Shown piece by piece: positions 44,636 through 53,470 of a stretch of 64,000 nucleotides of DNA; within the stretch, counting starts at the first letter, position 1, and every line of letters starts with the position of its first letter. Both the position numbers and the translations under genes were made by a program. The notes below the pieces were generated by a model, which saw only the letters and a program-made list of their open reading frames with translations, had not been told where the DNA came from and ran no database searches. The stretch is from the NCBI RefSeq assembly GCF_009496005.1, contig NZ_WIBF01000011.1, forward strand, positions 62,001-126,000, written 5' to 3'. The stretch is from Tritonibacter litoralis. GTDB lineage: Bacteria > Pseudomonadota > Alphaproteobacteria > Rhodobacterales > Rhodobacteraceae.

Positions 44636-46219
44636 ATGATGTTGTCTCGTTTTCTGTCCAGTGTTGCGGCATTGGGGCTAACGTCCGGCATGGCCGCTGC
44701 TGAGTTCAATCTGACCATTTTGCACACCAATGACATTCACAGCCGTATTGAATCGATCAACAAATACGATTCCACCTGCGGCGCGGATGATGAGGCCGAG
44801 GGCAAGTGTTTTGGCGGTGTGGCGCGGATCAAAACCATGATCGACGCAAAGCGCGCTGAACTGGCTGATGCAAACCTGCTGGTCTTGGACGCAGGGGATC
44901 CGTTTCAGGGCTCATTGTTTTACACCACCTACAAAGGCGCAGCCGAGGCTGAGTTTATGGAGGCCATCGGATACGACGTGATGGCGGTGGGCAACCATGA
45001 ATTTGATGACGGGCCCGAGGGTCTGGCCAAATTCATTGACGCGGTGTCCTTCCCGGTGATCTCGGGCAATCTGGATCTGTCGGCCGAGGCAAGCCTCAAA
45101 GAAAAAGTATCCAACCATGTGGTGCTGGAGATCGGCGGTGAGAAGATCGGCGTGATCTCGGTTCTGGCGACCGATACGGTGGATACCTCATCTCCGGGGC
45201 CGAATGTGATTTTTCAGGATGAGATCGACAGCCTCAAGGCGGATGTTGCCGCGCTCGAGGCGGAAGGTGTCAACAAGATCATCGCATTGACCCACGTGGG
45301 CCTGTCCAAGGATCTGGAAATCGCGGCGGCGGTTCCGGGTTTGGATCTGGTGGTGGGCGGCCATTCTCATACGTTGTTGTCAAACACCAGCGACCGCGCG
45401 GCTGGCCCTTATCCGATGATGGTCGGCGCGGTCCCTGTGGTGCAGGCCTATGCCTATTCCAAATATGTGGGCGAACTGTCGATCACTTTTGATGATGCAG
45501 GCCATGTAACCGCTGCTGCGGGTGAGCCGATCCTGTTGGATGCGTCAGTAACGCCCGATGCCGCGATGGCAGCCCGTGTGGCAGAAATGGGTGCACCCAT
45601 TGAAGCCGTGAAGAAAGAAGTTGTCGCCGAGGCCAAAGAAGCCATCGAAGGCGCGCGCGAGTTCTGCCGCACCGGTGAATGTGCCATCGGCAATTTGGTT
45701 GCAGACGCTATGCTGGACCGGGTCAAGGACCAAGGAATTCAGATTGCGATCCAGAACGGCGGCGGTTTGCGGGCCTCTATCGATGCGGGTGAGATCACGA
45801 TGGGCGAAGTCCTGAGCGTCCTGCCGTTCCAGAACACGTTGTCGACCTTTGAAGTCACCGGTCAAACCGTGATTGACGCGCTGGAAAACGGTGTGAGCCA
45901 GGTCGAAGAGGTCAAAGGCCGCTTTCCCCAGGTGGCAGGTCTGAAATTCACCTGGGATCCTTCGGTGGCAGCGGGTGAAGGCCGTATCCAAGAGGTGCTG
46001 GTTCAAGACGGCGACGCATGGGTTCCGATTGACCCATCCAAATCCTATGGCATGGTGTCCAACAACTATGTGCGCGGTGGCGGCGATGGCTACCGGATGT
46101 TTGTCGATGCCGCAAAAGCCTATGACTTTGGGCCGGACCTGGCTGATGTGACCGCCGAGTATCTGGCAAAAGTCGGCCCCTATGTGCCCTATACCGACGG
46201 ACGTATCACCAAAAAATAA
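44636..46219 (+). CDS. Periplasmic 5'-nucleotidase / metallophosphoesterase
   Basis: 527 residues with a Sec signal (FLSSVAALGLTSGMAAA). N-terminal calcineurin-like domain: LHTNDIHSR, DAGDPFQGSLF, VGNHEFDDG, ALTHVGLS and GGHSHT carry the metal ligands. The C-terminal 5_nucleotid_C domain has NGGGLRASIDAGEIT. UshA-like enzymes strip phosphate from nucleotides outside the cytoplasm, letting the cell use extracellular nucleotides as P and nucleoside source; the nucleoside salvage operon at 24-28 kb could use the products. It is monocistronic, ending in a strong terminator. Confidence 0.93.
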   Translation: MMLSRFLSSVAALGLTSGMAAAEFNLTILHTNDIHSRIESINKYDSTCGADDEAEGKCFGGVARIKTMIDAKRAELADANLLVLDAGDPFQGSLFYTTYKGAAEAEFMEAIGYDVMAVGNHEFDDGPEGLAKFIDAVSFPVISGNLDLSAEASLKEKVSNHVVLEIGGEKIGVISVLATDTVDTSSPGPNVIFQDEIDSLKADVAALEAEGVNKIIALTHVGLSKDLEIAAAVPGLDLVVGGHSHTLLSNTSDRAAGPYPMMVGAVPVVQAYAYSKYVGELSITFDDAGHVTAAAGEPILLDASVTPDAAMAARVAEMGAPIEAVKKEVVAEAKEAIEGAREFCRTGECAIGNLVADAMLDRVKDQGIQIAIQNGGGLRASIDAGEITMGEVLSVLPFQNTLSTFEVTGQTVIDALENGVSQVEEVKGRFPQVAGLKFTWDPSVAAGEGRIQEVLVQDGDAWVPIDPSKSYGMVSNNYVRGGGDGYRMFVDAAKAYDFGPDLADVTAEYLAKVGPYVPYTDGRITKK

Positions 46220-46239
46220 GCGCTTGCTCTGCGCATACG

Positions 46240-46277
46240 GCCCCGCTGTTCCTTGTAACGGCGGGGCTTTTTCTTTT
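46240..46277 (+). terminator. Rho-independent terminator after the 5'-nucleotidase
   Basis: GCCCCGC / GCGGGGC arms, with GTT/AAC extending the stem inward, then TTTTTCTTTT. Confidence 0.88.
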
Positions 46278-46302
46278 GCGGGGTTTCTGGCAGATTGAGG
46301 CC

Positions 46303-46611
46303 ATGGATCACCCGCTGATTGACCTCATCAACCAGAAAATCGCCGCCGCCGCGGCGGATGGCGCCTTTGAAAACCTTGAAGGCGCAGGCAAACCCTTGCC
46401 CAAGGTAGAGGACCCTGAGAATGAGCTGGTGAACCGCATTGTAAAAGAAGCAGGTGGCGTGCCTGAGTTTGTCTCGCTATCGCGTGAGCTGGAACGATTG
46501 CGGGCGGAACTGCGTGAAACCGGGGACCGCACCAAACGCAAAGACATCCTGAAAGAGATGTCGATGATGGAAGCGCGGATCGATCTGGCGCGCAAAGCAC
46601 ATCTGCGGTGA
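46303..46611 (+). CDS. DUF1992 (DnaJC28-like) protein
   Basis: 102 residues from the ATG at 46303 (TGAGG upstream). The segment LIDLINQKIAAAAADGAFENLEGAGKPLP and the following EDPENELVNRIVKEAGGVPE are the conserved DUF1992 signature found also in DNAJC28. A helical C-terminal half follows. Cytoplasmic; function unknown. It ends 3 bases before the SRAP gene, so they share a transcript. Confidence 0.88.
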   Translation: MDHPLIDLINQKIAAAAADGAFENLEGAGKPLPKVEDPENELVNRIVKEAGGVPEFVSLSRELERLRAELRETGDRTKRKDILKEMSMMEARIDLARKAHLR

Positions 46612-46614
46612 CCC

Positions 46615-47331
46615 ATGTGCGGACGCTTTGCCCTGACCCTGCCGACGGATGCGATGGCTCAGCTGTTTGCCGCCCAACCGGCGAACACGCTTCCGAACCT
46701 GCCCAATTATAATATCTGCCCAACCAATCAGATTGCGGTGGTGCAGTCCGGCCCGATGGGGCGACAGCTGGTGTCGATGCGTTGGGGGTTTTTGCCCCAT
46801 TGGTATCAGTCTGAAACCGACGGCCCCTTGTTGATCAACGCGCGCAGCGAGACATTGGCCCAAAAACCCGCTTTTGCTGAGGCCTGCCGGACCCGGCGAT
46901 GTTTGATTCCGGCGGATGGGTTTTATGAATGGACCAAGGATGAAACGGGCACCCGTCTGCCTTGGTATTTCACCCGTCAGGATGGCGCTCCGATTGTCTT
47001 TGGTGCGGTGTGGCAACGCTGGGGGGATGATCCGCAATCGACCTGCGCCATTGTCACAACTGCGGCCAATCAACGGATCGCGGGGCTGCATCACCGGATG
47101 CCGTTGATCCTGGAGCCGGAGCAATGGGGGCTTTGGCTGGGCGAAGAGGGGCCGGGTGCCGCGCGATTGATGACACCTGGTGCCGAGGACCTGCTGCAGT
47201 TCCACCGGGTTGATCCAAAGGTCAATTCAAACCGCGCAGAAGGGCCCGAGCTGATTGAGCCTTTTGATGGGGATGACCACGTTTCCTTGAAAGGCCCGCA
47301 AGAGGACCTGAGCCAGGGAGAACTGTTTTAG
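46615..47331 (+). CDS. SRAP (HMCES/YedK) DNA-protein crosslink protein
   Basis: 238 residues. Begins MCGRFALT: Cys2, exposed after Met removal, is the nucleophile that forms a thiazolidine link with abasic sites in single-stranded DNA. The other conserved residues are in NARSET, GFYEW (Glu) and GLHHRMP (His). The family shields abasic sites and is often called SOS-associated peptidase. No LexA-like box was sought in detail. It is co-transcribed with DUF1992. Confidence 0.94.
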   Translation: MCGRFALTLPTDAMAQLFAAQPANTLPNLPNYNICPTNQIAVVQSGPMGRQLVSMRWGFLPHWYQSETDGPLLINARSETLAQKPAFAEACRTRRCLIPADGFYEWTKDETGTRLPWYFTRQDGAPIVFGAVWQRWGDDPQSTCAIVTTAANQRIAGLHHRMPLILEPEQWGLWLGEEGPGAARLMTPGAEDLLQFHRVDPKVNSNRAEGPELIEPFDGDDHVSLKGPQEDLSQGELF

Positions 47332-47342
47332 CTGCCCACCGC

Positions 47343-47822
47343 TTAGGGTTTCATCGGAGAGAAAGTCGGTGCCGTCGTCTCGGCATTTGCCGCTTCCGTG
47401 ACACGGGTCAGAAGTTCAACGAGCGCCTCACGCTCTTGCGGGCTCAATCCCGGCAACATTTTATCCTGACAGGCACTGACCACAGGGTGGGCTTTCTGCA
47501 GCAAGGCCTTGCCTTCTGAGGTGAGGTAGATTTCGCGCGCGCGACGGTCCAACTGGCTGACTTGGCGATCGATAAGGGATTTGGCTTCTAGTCGATCGAT
47601 GACCTTGCCCAGCGTCGCGCGATCATAGCCGATCTGCTTCGCAACAGAGGCTTGGTCGACGCCGGGAAATGCCTCGAGCGCCCATAATACCGAATACTGT
47701 ACCGGTGTCAGGTCAATCTTTGCATCCGACATAGCCGTGGCAAACTGTGCCACGCAGATCTGGTTCAGGCGGCGGATGAGGTGGGAGGGTAGTGAGTACA
47801 TCTCCGAATGAGGAGAAGCCAT
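47343..47822 (-). CDS. MarR-family transcriptional regulator
   Basis: 159 residues. Winged helix-turn-helix: QASVAKQIGYDRATLGKVIDRLEAKSLI and the wing with RQVSQLDRRAREIYLT. It represses in the absence of a small ligand, often a phenolic compound. The inverted repeat AACGTG-TTT-CACGTT starts 26 bases upstream of its ATG, a likely autoregulatory operator. The target genes are unknown; it faces a 440-base gene-free stretch. AGGAAA serves as ribosome site. Confidence 0.9.
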   Translation of the reverse strand: MASPHSEMYSLPSHLIRRLNQICVAQFATAMSDAKIDLTPVQYSVLWALEAFPGVDQASVAKQIGYDRATLGKVIDRLEAKSLIDRQVSQLDRRAREIYLTSEGKALLQKAHPVVSACQDKMLPGLSPQEREALVELLTRVTEAANAETTAPTFSPMKP

Positions 47823-48264
47823 ATATTTGTTTCCTGTATCGACGAGTAACGTGTTTCACGTTTTATTAACCATCTAGCGGATTTACCGATACTTTCTATT
47901 TAAAACTAGTGGCAAGTTAGTTTTTAAAGTTTAGGGAAAAAACAGCTAAAATTTGCTCGTTCAGGCATGCAACGTAAGGTCTCTGACGGCTTTCTGCCAA
48001 AAGATGGCCGAGTTCCCGAAGCGATGTATTCGTTACATCCAAGGATCTGAGAGGCGCAGTCTGCTTCTAGTTGATTTTGCGAGGAAAAATTAAATCGCAG
48101 CTACAGAGGCTACTGCTTAAGGTACCCCTGAAACAAGCTATCCGACGCCGTGAGATGACCAGAATCAGGCAAGTGGTCCCCTAAATTGGGTGCCTTTCGG
48201 CCTAAAAGGACATCACAGCATCGCTGATTGTAATTTAAGCTCCAGGACCCGCGCTGGGGCATTG
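47823..48264. other. Low-GC gene-free stretch between marR and the NDH-SelD gene
   Basis: About 440 bases, clearly more AT-rich than the surroundings in its first half. It holds the MarR operator and promoter at the left. No supported CDS, tRNA or repeat was seen in the rest. It may be a decayed gene or an acquired fragment, or hold a small RNA. Confidence 0.4.
47848..47862. promoter_or_regulatory. Probable MarR operator
   Basis: Perfect inverted repeat AACGTG-TTT-CACGTT just upstream of the marR-type gene, well placed to block its promoter. Assignment is by position and symmetry only. Confidence 0.5.
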
Positions 48265-50415
48265 TTAGGCGATGATCTGTATGTCGCCAGTCTTGTTGGT
48301 AATCTGACCGATCACAGCCGCAGGCTCGTCCTGTGCGTCCAAGGCATCAATCACAGCGTCGATGTAGTCCGGTGCAACAGCCGCAAGAAGCCCGCCACAA
48401 GTTTGCGGGTCAAACAGGACATCAGGCGCAGTTCGGTCCGAGGCAAAGCCCGTGCGGTTTGCGCAATCCAACGGCGCACGAAGGCCTGCGTCCAACAGCG
48501 ACGCAACACCCGGCAGAACGGGAATATGGTGCGTGGTGATCTGTGCCCCGCAATTGGACGCAGCACAAAGCGCCTGCAGATGCCCCAAAAGGCCAAGGCT
48601 GCCAACATGTGTCATGGCATGGGCCTTCGACAGGATCTGAGCTGACGGGCCAAGCGGGCGCAGCATCTGGGCAATGGCATCGGCCAGATCACCCCCATTG
48701 GCCTTGGCTTGACGTTCAGCGGCCCACAGGACGCCCGTTCCCAAGGCTTTGGTCAGGATCAGCGCATCGCCCGGTTGGGCACCCGCCAATGTGGACGCGG
48801 GCCCCTGCAAATCACCCGTTACAGTGAAACCGAGTGCCAGCTCCTGTCCGGCGGCGCTGTGGCCCGTAATGATCTGAGCGCCGGCCTGTTCGAACACCTC
48901 GGCTGCGACGGTCATGACTTCCTGCAGGGTGCGGGACTGCAGCGACGGCGTCATGGGCGGTAGGGTGACGGTGACCGTGGCCGTTTTGGGCTGTGCCCCG
49001 GTTGCCCAGATCCGCCCAAGCGCATGGGAGGCTGCAATTCGGGTGTTGAGGATTGGATCAAGCGTCAGCATTGTCATGTGATCTGTGACCACGACCTGGC
49101 GCTTGCCTTGAACATCGACCATGGCCGCACTGTCGCCCTGCAGATGCTCTATGTCCGCGCAACGGGTTTGGCAGGGCAGGTGTTGGGCAGGACTTGTGTG
49201 GTCCAATTTGGTCTTACAGCTGCCGCTCACCGTGTTGTTCGCCAGGGCGTTTGGCAGATCTTCGGTGTATTCGGCCGGGAGTTTTGGCGGATCCTGTGGG
49301 ATCAGATCGCGGAACTGCGCCATGAAACTCTGGTCGATGTGGTTTTTCCATCGCCAGATCTGTGGGCCAGAAAAGGGCGTGCCGAACTTCTCACCCAGGG
49401 CGGATTTGCCGCCAAGGGAGATGAGTTTCAAATAGTCTTTCTGCGCTTTGTAGGGCTTCAGCCGGTCACCCGTAATCATGGCGCGCAGATTGTGATAGAG
49501 GATGGGCGCTTGGCGCACCGCGTAGACACCGGCCTTGGGGCGCGGCGACTGGGTGAGATGCGCGCAGTCGCCGGTTGCAAAGATATGCGGGTCCGAAGAT
49601 TGGAGCATCGCGTTCACATCGACAAAACCATCCGATAGCGCAAGCCCGGTCTCTTGCAGCCATCCATAAGGGCGGGCCCCGGCGGCACCCGTGGTGAAGT
49701 CCGATTGGACCTCGCGCCCATCTGTAAGCGTGATCGAATGTGGCCACACACGTGTGATTTTGGCATTTTCAATAAGGGACACGCCCAAGGCAGACAGTTG
49801 ATTGCGCACAATGCGTGCTGCCGCCTCTGGGATCGCGGTCAAGGCCGCGGCGCTGTCGATCAAAGTGGTGGTACCCAGTCTCCCGCGTTCGCGCAAGGAA
49901 TAGGCCATCGCCAAAATCAGCTCTGCGCCAGCCACACCACCGCCGATCACAGCCACATGAGCCGGGCCGTCGCCCGCCCGAAAGGCATCCCATTTGGCGG
50001 CAAAAGGGCCCAGCGGCTTTGCCGGAACCGCATGGTCGCGGAAACCGCTCAGCAGCGGCATATCCGAGGTAATACCCACATCCACCGAAGCCACGTCAAA
50101 GGCAATGGGCGGCTGACCGGGAACCGTGATCTGCTTGTTTTCCCGGTCGATCCCCGTGGCGCGCCCCAGAATAACACGCGCACCTGCAAAACGGGCAAGC
50201 TGTACCAGATCGATATCCAGTGCGGCGAGGTCATAGTGACCGGCAACAAACCCTGGCAACATGCCGGAATAAGGTGCCGTTGGTCCGGGATTGATAACCG
50301 TGACCCGCGCGCCTGCCAGTGGTTTCAACCCCCAAGACCGCAGCACCAAAGCATGTGCATGACCCCCTCCGATTAAAACCACATCTTTGGTCGCGGGGAG
50401 GGTCGGGGTTTGCAT
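48265..50415 (-). CDS. selD: NDH-type FAD oxidoreductase fused to a degenerate SelD
   Basis: 716 residues. Residues 1-370 are a pyridine-nucleotide flavoprotein: FAD motif IGGGHAHALVL, NAD motif VIGGGVAGAE (157-166), FATGDCAHL (279-287). Residues 390-716 are SelD-like (selenide, water dikinase). Cys400 and Lys403 match the catalytic Cys17 and Lys20 of E. coli SelD, but the metal-binding Asp51, Asp91 and Asp227 align with Ser429, Arg468 and His603 (GDSAA, HALGRIWATG, MTHVGSLGLLGHL). ATP-dependent selenophosphate synthesis therefore looks doubtful. It is 28 bases downstream of mnhG and probably the last gene of that operon. Confidence 0.85.
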   Translation of the reverse strand: MQTPTLPATKDVVLIGGGHAHALVLRSWGLKPLAGARVTVINPGPTAPYSGMLPGFVAGHYDLAALDIDLVQLARFAGARVILGRATGIDRENKQITVPGQPPIAFDVASVDVGITSDMPLLSGFRDHAVPAKPLGPFAAKWDAFRAGDGPAHVAVIGGGVAGAELILAMAYSLRERGRLGTTTLIDSAAALTAIPEAAARIVRNQLSALGVSLIENAKITRVWPHSITLTDGREVQSDFTTGAAGARPYGWLQETGLALSDGFVDVNAMLQSSDPHIFATGDCAHLTQSPRPKAGVYAVRQAPILYHNLRAMITGDRLKPYKAQKDYLKLISLGGKSALGEKFGTPFSGPQIWRWKNHIDQSFMAQFRDLIPQDPPKLPAEYTEDLPNALANNTVSGSCKTKLDHTSPAQHLPCQTRCADIEHLQGDSAAMVDVQGKRQVVVTDHMTMLTLDPILNTRIAASHALGRIWATGAQPKTATVTVTLPPMTPSLQSRTLQEVMTVAAEVFEQAGAQIITGHSAAGQELALGFTVTGDLQGPASTLAGAQPGDALILTKALGTGVLWAAERQAKANGGDLADAIAQMLRPLGPSAQILSKAHAMTHVGSLGLLGHLQALCAASNCGAQITTHHIPVLPGVASLLDAGLRAPLDCANRTGFASDRTAPDVLFDPQTCGGLLAAVAPDYIDAVIDALDAQDEPAAVIGQITNKTGDIQIIA

Positions 50416-50443
50416 AATGGTGCCTCTTCAACCTTGGTGTGGC

Positions 50444-50812
50444 TCAGCCCTCATCCTCTTTCGGGACGGCATGGGTGGCCCAAACGGTATCGCTGCCAGC
50501 GGGTGGCAGGGACTTGGGGGTTTCATGCCGGTGGATGTGCACCTTGGCAATGAAATTTGCCGTGATGGGCGCCGTGATAAAGAGGAATAGGATAATCATG
50601 ATTTCATGAACGGACCCATGATGTTCGACCAAGATCGAGTGCAGGATTGAGGCCACCAAAACACCGCCCATGCCCAAGGTTGTGGCCTTGGTCGGCGCGT
50701 GCAGGCGGGACATGGGATCATTCAGTTTGATCAGACCATAAGAGCCCACAAAGCCAAAGACCCCTCCGACCACAAGAAACAGGGTGACGGCGAATTCCAA
50801 AATCGTTTCCAT
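50444..50812 (-). CDS. mnhG: Mrp Na+/H+ antiporter subunit G
   Basis: 122 residues, three membrane helices. The stretch GVFGFVGSYGLIKLNDPMSRLHAPTKATTLG is the typical MnhG/PhaG core. It is a small subunit of the multi-subunit Mrp cation/proton antiporter, last of the six mnh genes on this strand. The C-terminal tail is hydrophilic and longer than in short forms. It follows mnhF by 12 bases. Confidence 0.94.
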   Translation of the reverse strand: METILEFAVTLFLVVGGVFGFVGSYGLIKLNDPMSRLHAPTKATTLGMGGVLVASILHSILVEHHGSVHEIMIILFLFITAPITANFIAKVHIHRHETPKSLPPAGSDTVWATHAVPKEDEG

Positions 50813-50824
50813 GTGTTGCCCCTA

Positions 50825-51094
50825 TTACTCGATGATATTGCCGCGCAGGATAAACCGCGCATAGGCCACCGAGGAGACAAACCCCAGCATGGCGATGATC
50901 AAAGCGGCCTCAAAATAGATCTCGGTGCCATTGGCCAGCCCGTACAAGACCATCAAAACGATTGCATTGATGAACATCGTGTCCAGCGCCAGGATCCGGT
51001 CCGCCACATGGCTGCCAAAGACCACTTTCCAGAGGTTCATCAACACGGCAGCCCCAAAACAGACAAAGGCAAAATAGATGGCAAATATCATCAT
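50825..51094 (-). CDS. mnhF: Mrp Na+/H+ antiporter subunit F
   Basis: 89 residues with three membrane helices; VFGSHVADRILALDTMFINAIVLMVLYG carries the conserved Asp residues of MnhF. It is essential for assembly and activity of the Mrp complex in studied species. The start overlaps the mnhE stop by 4 bases. Confidence 0.94.
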   Translation of the reverse strand: MMIFAIYFAFVCFGAAVLMNLWKVVFGSHVADRILALDTMFINAIVLMVLYGLANGTEIYFEAALIIAMLGFVSSVAYARFILRGNIIE

Positions 51095-51588
51095 TCGAAA
51101 ATCTCCATCAGGCGAGCTTCATAGCGGGACTTGATCTCGGCGGCGACGGCTTCTGCGTCTTCGACGTCCAGGCAATGGACAAGCAGCGCGTGACCCTTGT
51201 CGGAGACGTCTGCAGAGACTGTGCCAGGTGTCAGCGTGATGGTCGCGGCAAGAACCGTAATCGCCTCGGGGGTGCGCAGGTCCAGCGGAACGGTGACCCA
51301 GGCGGGTTTGCGATCTGCATTGGATTTGAACAGGACAATTTTGGCAACCACGATATTGGCCAGGATGATGTCCGAAATCACCACACCGATATAGGCGATG
51401 ATCTTCAGCGGAGCGCGCATCTTGGGCTGGTCGGGCCAATAGGCCGCGGTGACAAAGGGGATAAGCCAGCCCAGCAAGAAGCCAAAGACCAGCGAGTTCA
51501 GCGACCAGCCATTGACCAGCAACAGCCAGGTGACAGTCAGGTAGAGCGTCAGCAACGGGTGCGGGAGGGCGCGGCGCAAAAGCTTCAT
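51091..51588 (-). CDS. mnhE: Mrp Na+/H+ antiporter subunit E
   Basis: 165 residues. Two N-terminal helices, then a soluble region with VTVPLDLRTPEAITVLAATITLTPGT, the signature of MnhE. Needed for complex assembly. It overlaps mnhD (upstream) and mnhF (downstream) by 4 bases each. Confidence 0.94.
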   Translation of the reverse strand: MKLLRRALPHPLLTLYLTVTWLLLVNGWSLNSLVFGFLLGWLIPFVTAAYWPDQPKMRAPLKIIAYIGVVISDIILANIVVAKIVLFKSNADRKPAWVTVPLDLRTPEAITVLAATITLTPGTVSADVSDKGHALLVHCLDVEDAEAVAAEIKSRYEARLMEIFE

Positions 51589-53117
51589 TTCGGAACTCCC
51601 AGAACGTTTTGGATGTAAGCCTCAGGTGCAAAAAGCTGTTCAGCCGTAGCGGTTGCATAGGCGCTCATGGGACCTGCAAAGACCGTCAGCAGCACCAGTC
51701 CCGCGACCAGGCCAAACGTGGCCACAACCGGCAAGGCAGGAGCCGGTTGGTGGATGGCCTCCTCTTCCTGCTCATCGGCCTCAGGCGCTTTGGTTGTGGC
51801 GTCATAGGCCTTCCAAAAGATGATTGTGCCTGCGCGCGCCAGTCCCAGAATGGTTACAAGGGAGCCGATCAGAATGACCGCCCAGATAATCCAGACCATG
51901 TCGTGATCGCGGGCGGCATCCATCACCAACAGCTTGCCCAGGAAACCTGAGATCGGCGGCATGCCAGCGAGTGCAATGGCGCCGACAAAGAAGAGCGCGG
52001 CGATCAGCCCGTTTTGCGCCATCGGTGCCTTGGGTGTGATGTGCGCGCCGCGACGTTCGATGACCATATCGGCCACCAGGAACAACAGCGCTGCGGCAAA
52101 TGTCGAATGGACAGTGTAATACAGCGCGGCGGCCGCAGCTTGTGGTGTGAACAGGGCTACCGCCGTCAGCAGTGTCCCCATGGAGGCGATCGCACCATAG
52201 GCAATGAGCCGTCCCAAATCCCGCGCGCCCAGAACACCAACCGCGCCGGTTGCCAGGGTCACCAGGGCTGCAGGCAACAGCCATTCGCCGCCCAGGCCCT
52301 GGGTCGCGGCCAGATCCGGACCAAAGATCAGCGTAAAAAACCGCAGGATCGCATAGGCACCAACCTTGGTCATGATCGCAAAGAGCGCGGCCACGGGGGC
52401 TGGCGCCTCGGCATAGGAGGCGGGCAGCCAGAAATGCAGCGGCAAAAGCGCGGCCTTGATGCAGAACACCAGCAACAGCATGATCGCGCCGACCCGCAGC
52501 AATGCGGTGTTATCGGGTGAGATCTCGGCCACTTTGACGGCCAGATCCGCCATATTCAGCGTGCCCGTCACTGCATAGATGGTGCCAAGGGCAAACAGAA
52601 ACAGGCTGGAGCCCAACAGGTTATAGACCACATATTGCACGCCCGCTTGAAACCGGCGCGCGCCACCTGCGTGGATGGTCAGACCATAAGAGGCGATCAG
52701 CAGAACCTCAAAAAACACAAAGAGGTTAAAGGCGTCTCCGGTCAAAAACGCGCCCTGAATGCCCATGATCTGGAACTGGAACAAGGAGTGAAAGTTGCTG
52801 CCGCGTTTGTCCCAATCGCTGCCCACCGCATAAAGGTTGATCACCAGCGCCAGGATTGCGGTCAGGATACACATCATCGCAGACAGGCGGTCCAGAACCA
52901 ACACAATGCCAAAGGGCGCGTTCCAGTCGCCCAGCTCATAGACCTGAACCGTGCCGTCCATCGCCTGCACACCCAGTGCGAGAGTTGCGATCACCACGGC
53001 CACGGACACCGCAAGGGAGAAGATCCGGGTCAGATCCATATGGTGGCGTGTGACCATCGCAATCAAAGGCGCCACAATGGCCGGCATCAGAACCGGCGCA
53101 ATCAACAGATGGTTCAT
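51585..53117 (-). CDS. mnhD: Mrp Na+/H+ antiporter subunit D
   Basis: 510 residues, about 14 membrane helices, homologous to NuoN/NuoM of complex I. Proton-channel residues lie in IKAALLPLHFWLPASYAEAPAPVAALFAIMTKVG, which holds the conserved Lys and the His-Pro loop. A hydrophilic insertion (DATTKAPEADEQEEEAIHQ) stands before the last helix. It overlaps mnhC and mnhE by 4 bases each. Confidence 0.95.
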   Translation of the reverse strand: MNHLLIAPVLMPAIVAPLIAMVTRHHMDLTRIFSLAVSVAVVIATLALGVQAMDGTVQVYELGDWNAPFGIVLVLDRLSAMMCILTAILALVINLYAVGSDWDKRGSNFHSLFQFQIMGIQGAFLTGDAFNLFVFFEVLLIASYGLTIHAGGARRFQAGVQYVVYNLLGSSLFLFALGTIYAVTGTLNMADLAVKVAEISPDNTALLRVGAIMLLLVFCIKAALLPLHFWLPASYAEAPAPVAALFAIMTKVGAYAILRFFTLIFGPDLAATQGLGGEWLLPAALVTLATGAVGVLGARDLGRLIAYGAIASMGTLLTAVALFTPQAAAAALYYTVHSTFAAALLFLVADMVIERRGAHITPKAPMAQNGLIAALFFVGAIALAGMPPISGFLGKLLVMDAARDHDMVWIIWAVILIGSLVTILGLARAGTIIFWKAYDATTKAPEADEQEEEAIHQPAPALPVVATFGLVAGLVLLTVFAGPMSAYATATAEQLFAPEAYIQNVLGVPK

Positions 53118-53467
53118 GCGTCTTCTCCGGTCTCTGTGGCGGCGTCATCCATATTGATGTCATCCGTGCGCGACGACAGATACGCGCCAAGCGCGATCAT
53201 CACCACCACAGCCGTCATGCCAAAGGAAATCACAATCGCCGTCAGCACCAGCGCTTGGGGCAAGGGATCGGTATAGGGCACATCGGCATATTTGTTCAGG
53301 ATCGGCGGCGCACCAATGGCCAGACGTCCGGTGGCAAACAAGAACACGTTCACCCCATAGGTCAGCATGGAGAGACCCAGAATAACCGGAAATGTTCTCC
53401 GTCGTAGGATCAGGTAAATCCCGGCGGCGGTCATAATGCCGACCGCGGACGCTACAAGAATCTCCAT
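53114..53467 (-). CDS. mnhC: Mrp Na+/H+ antiporter subunit C
   Basis: 117 residues, three helices, NuoK-like. LILGLSMLTYGVNVFLFATG carries the conserved core, and DPLPQALVLTAIVISFG the second. It lies 3 bases after mnhA and overlaps mnhD (ATGA). Confidence 0.95.
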   Translation of the reverse strand: MEILVASAVGIMTAAGIYLILRRRTFPVILGLSMLTYGVNVFLFATGRLAIGAPPILNKYADVPYTDPLPQALVLTAIVISFGMTAVVVMIALGAYLSSRTDDINMDDAATETGEDA

Positions 53468-53470
53468 TCC

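Noticed and set aside
49205-49240. Selenocysteine at the SelD active site
   Set aside because: The codon for residue 400 is TGT (Cys), and there is no in-frame TGA.
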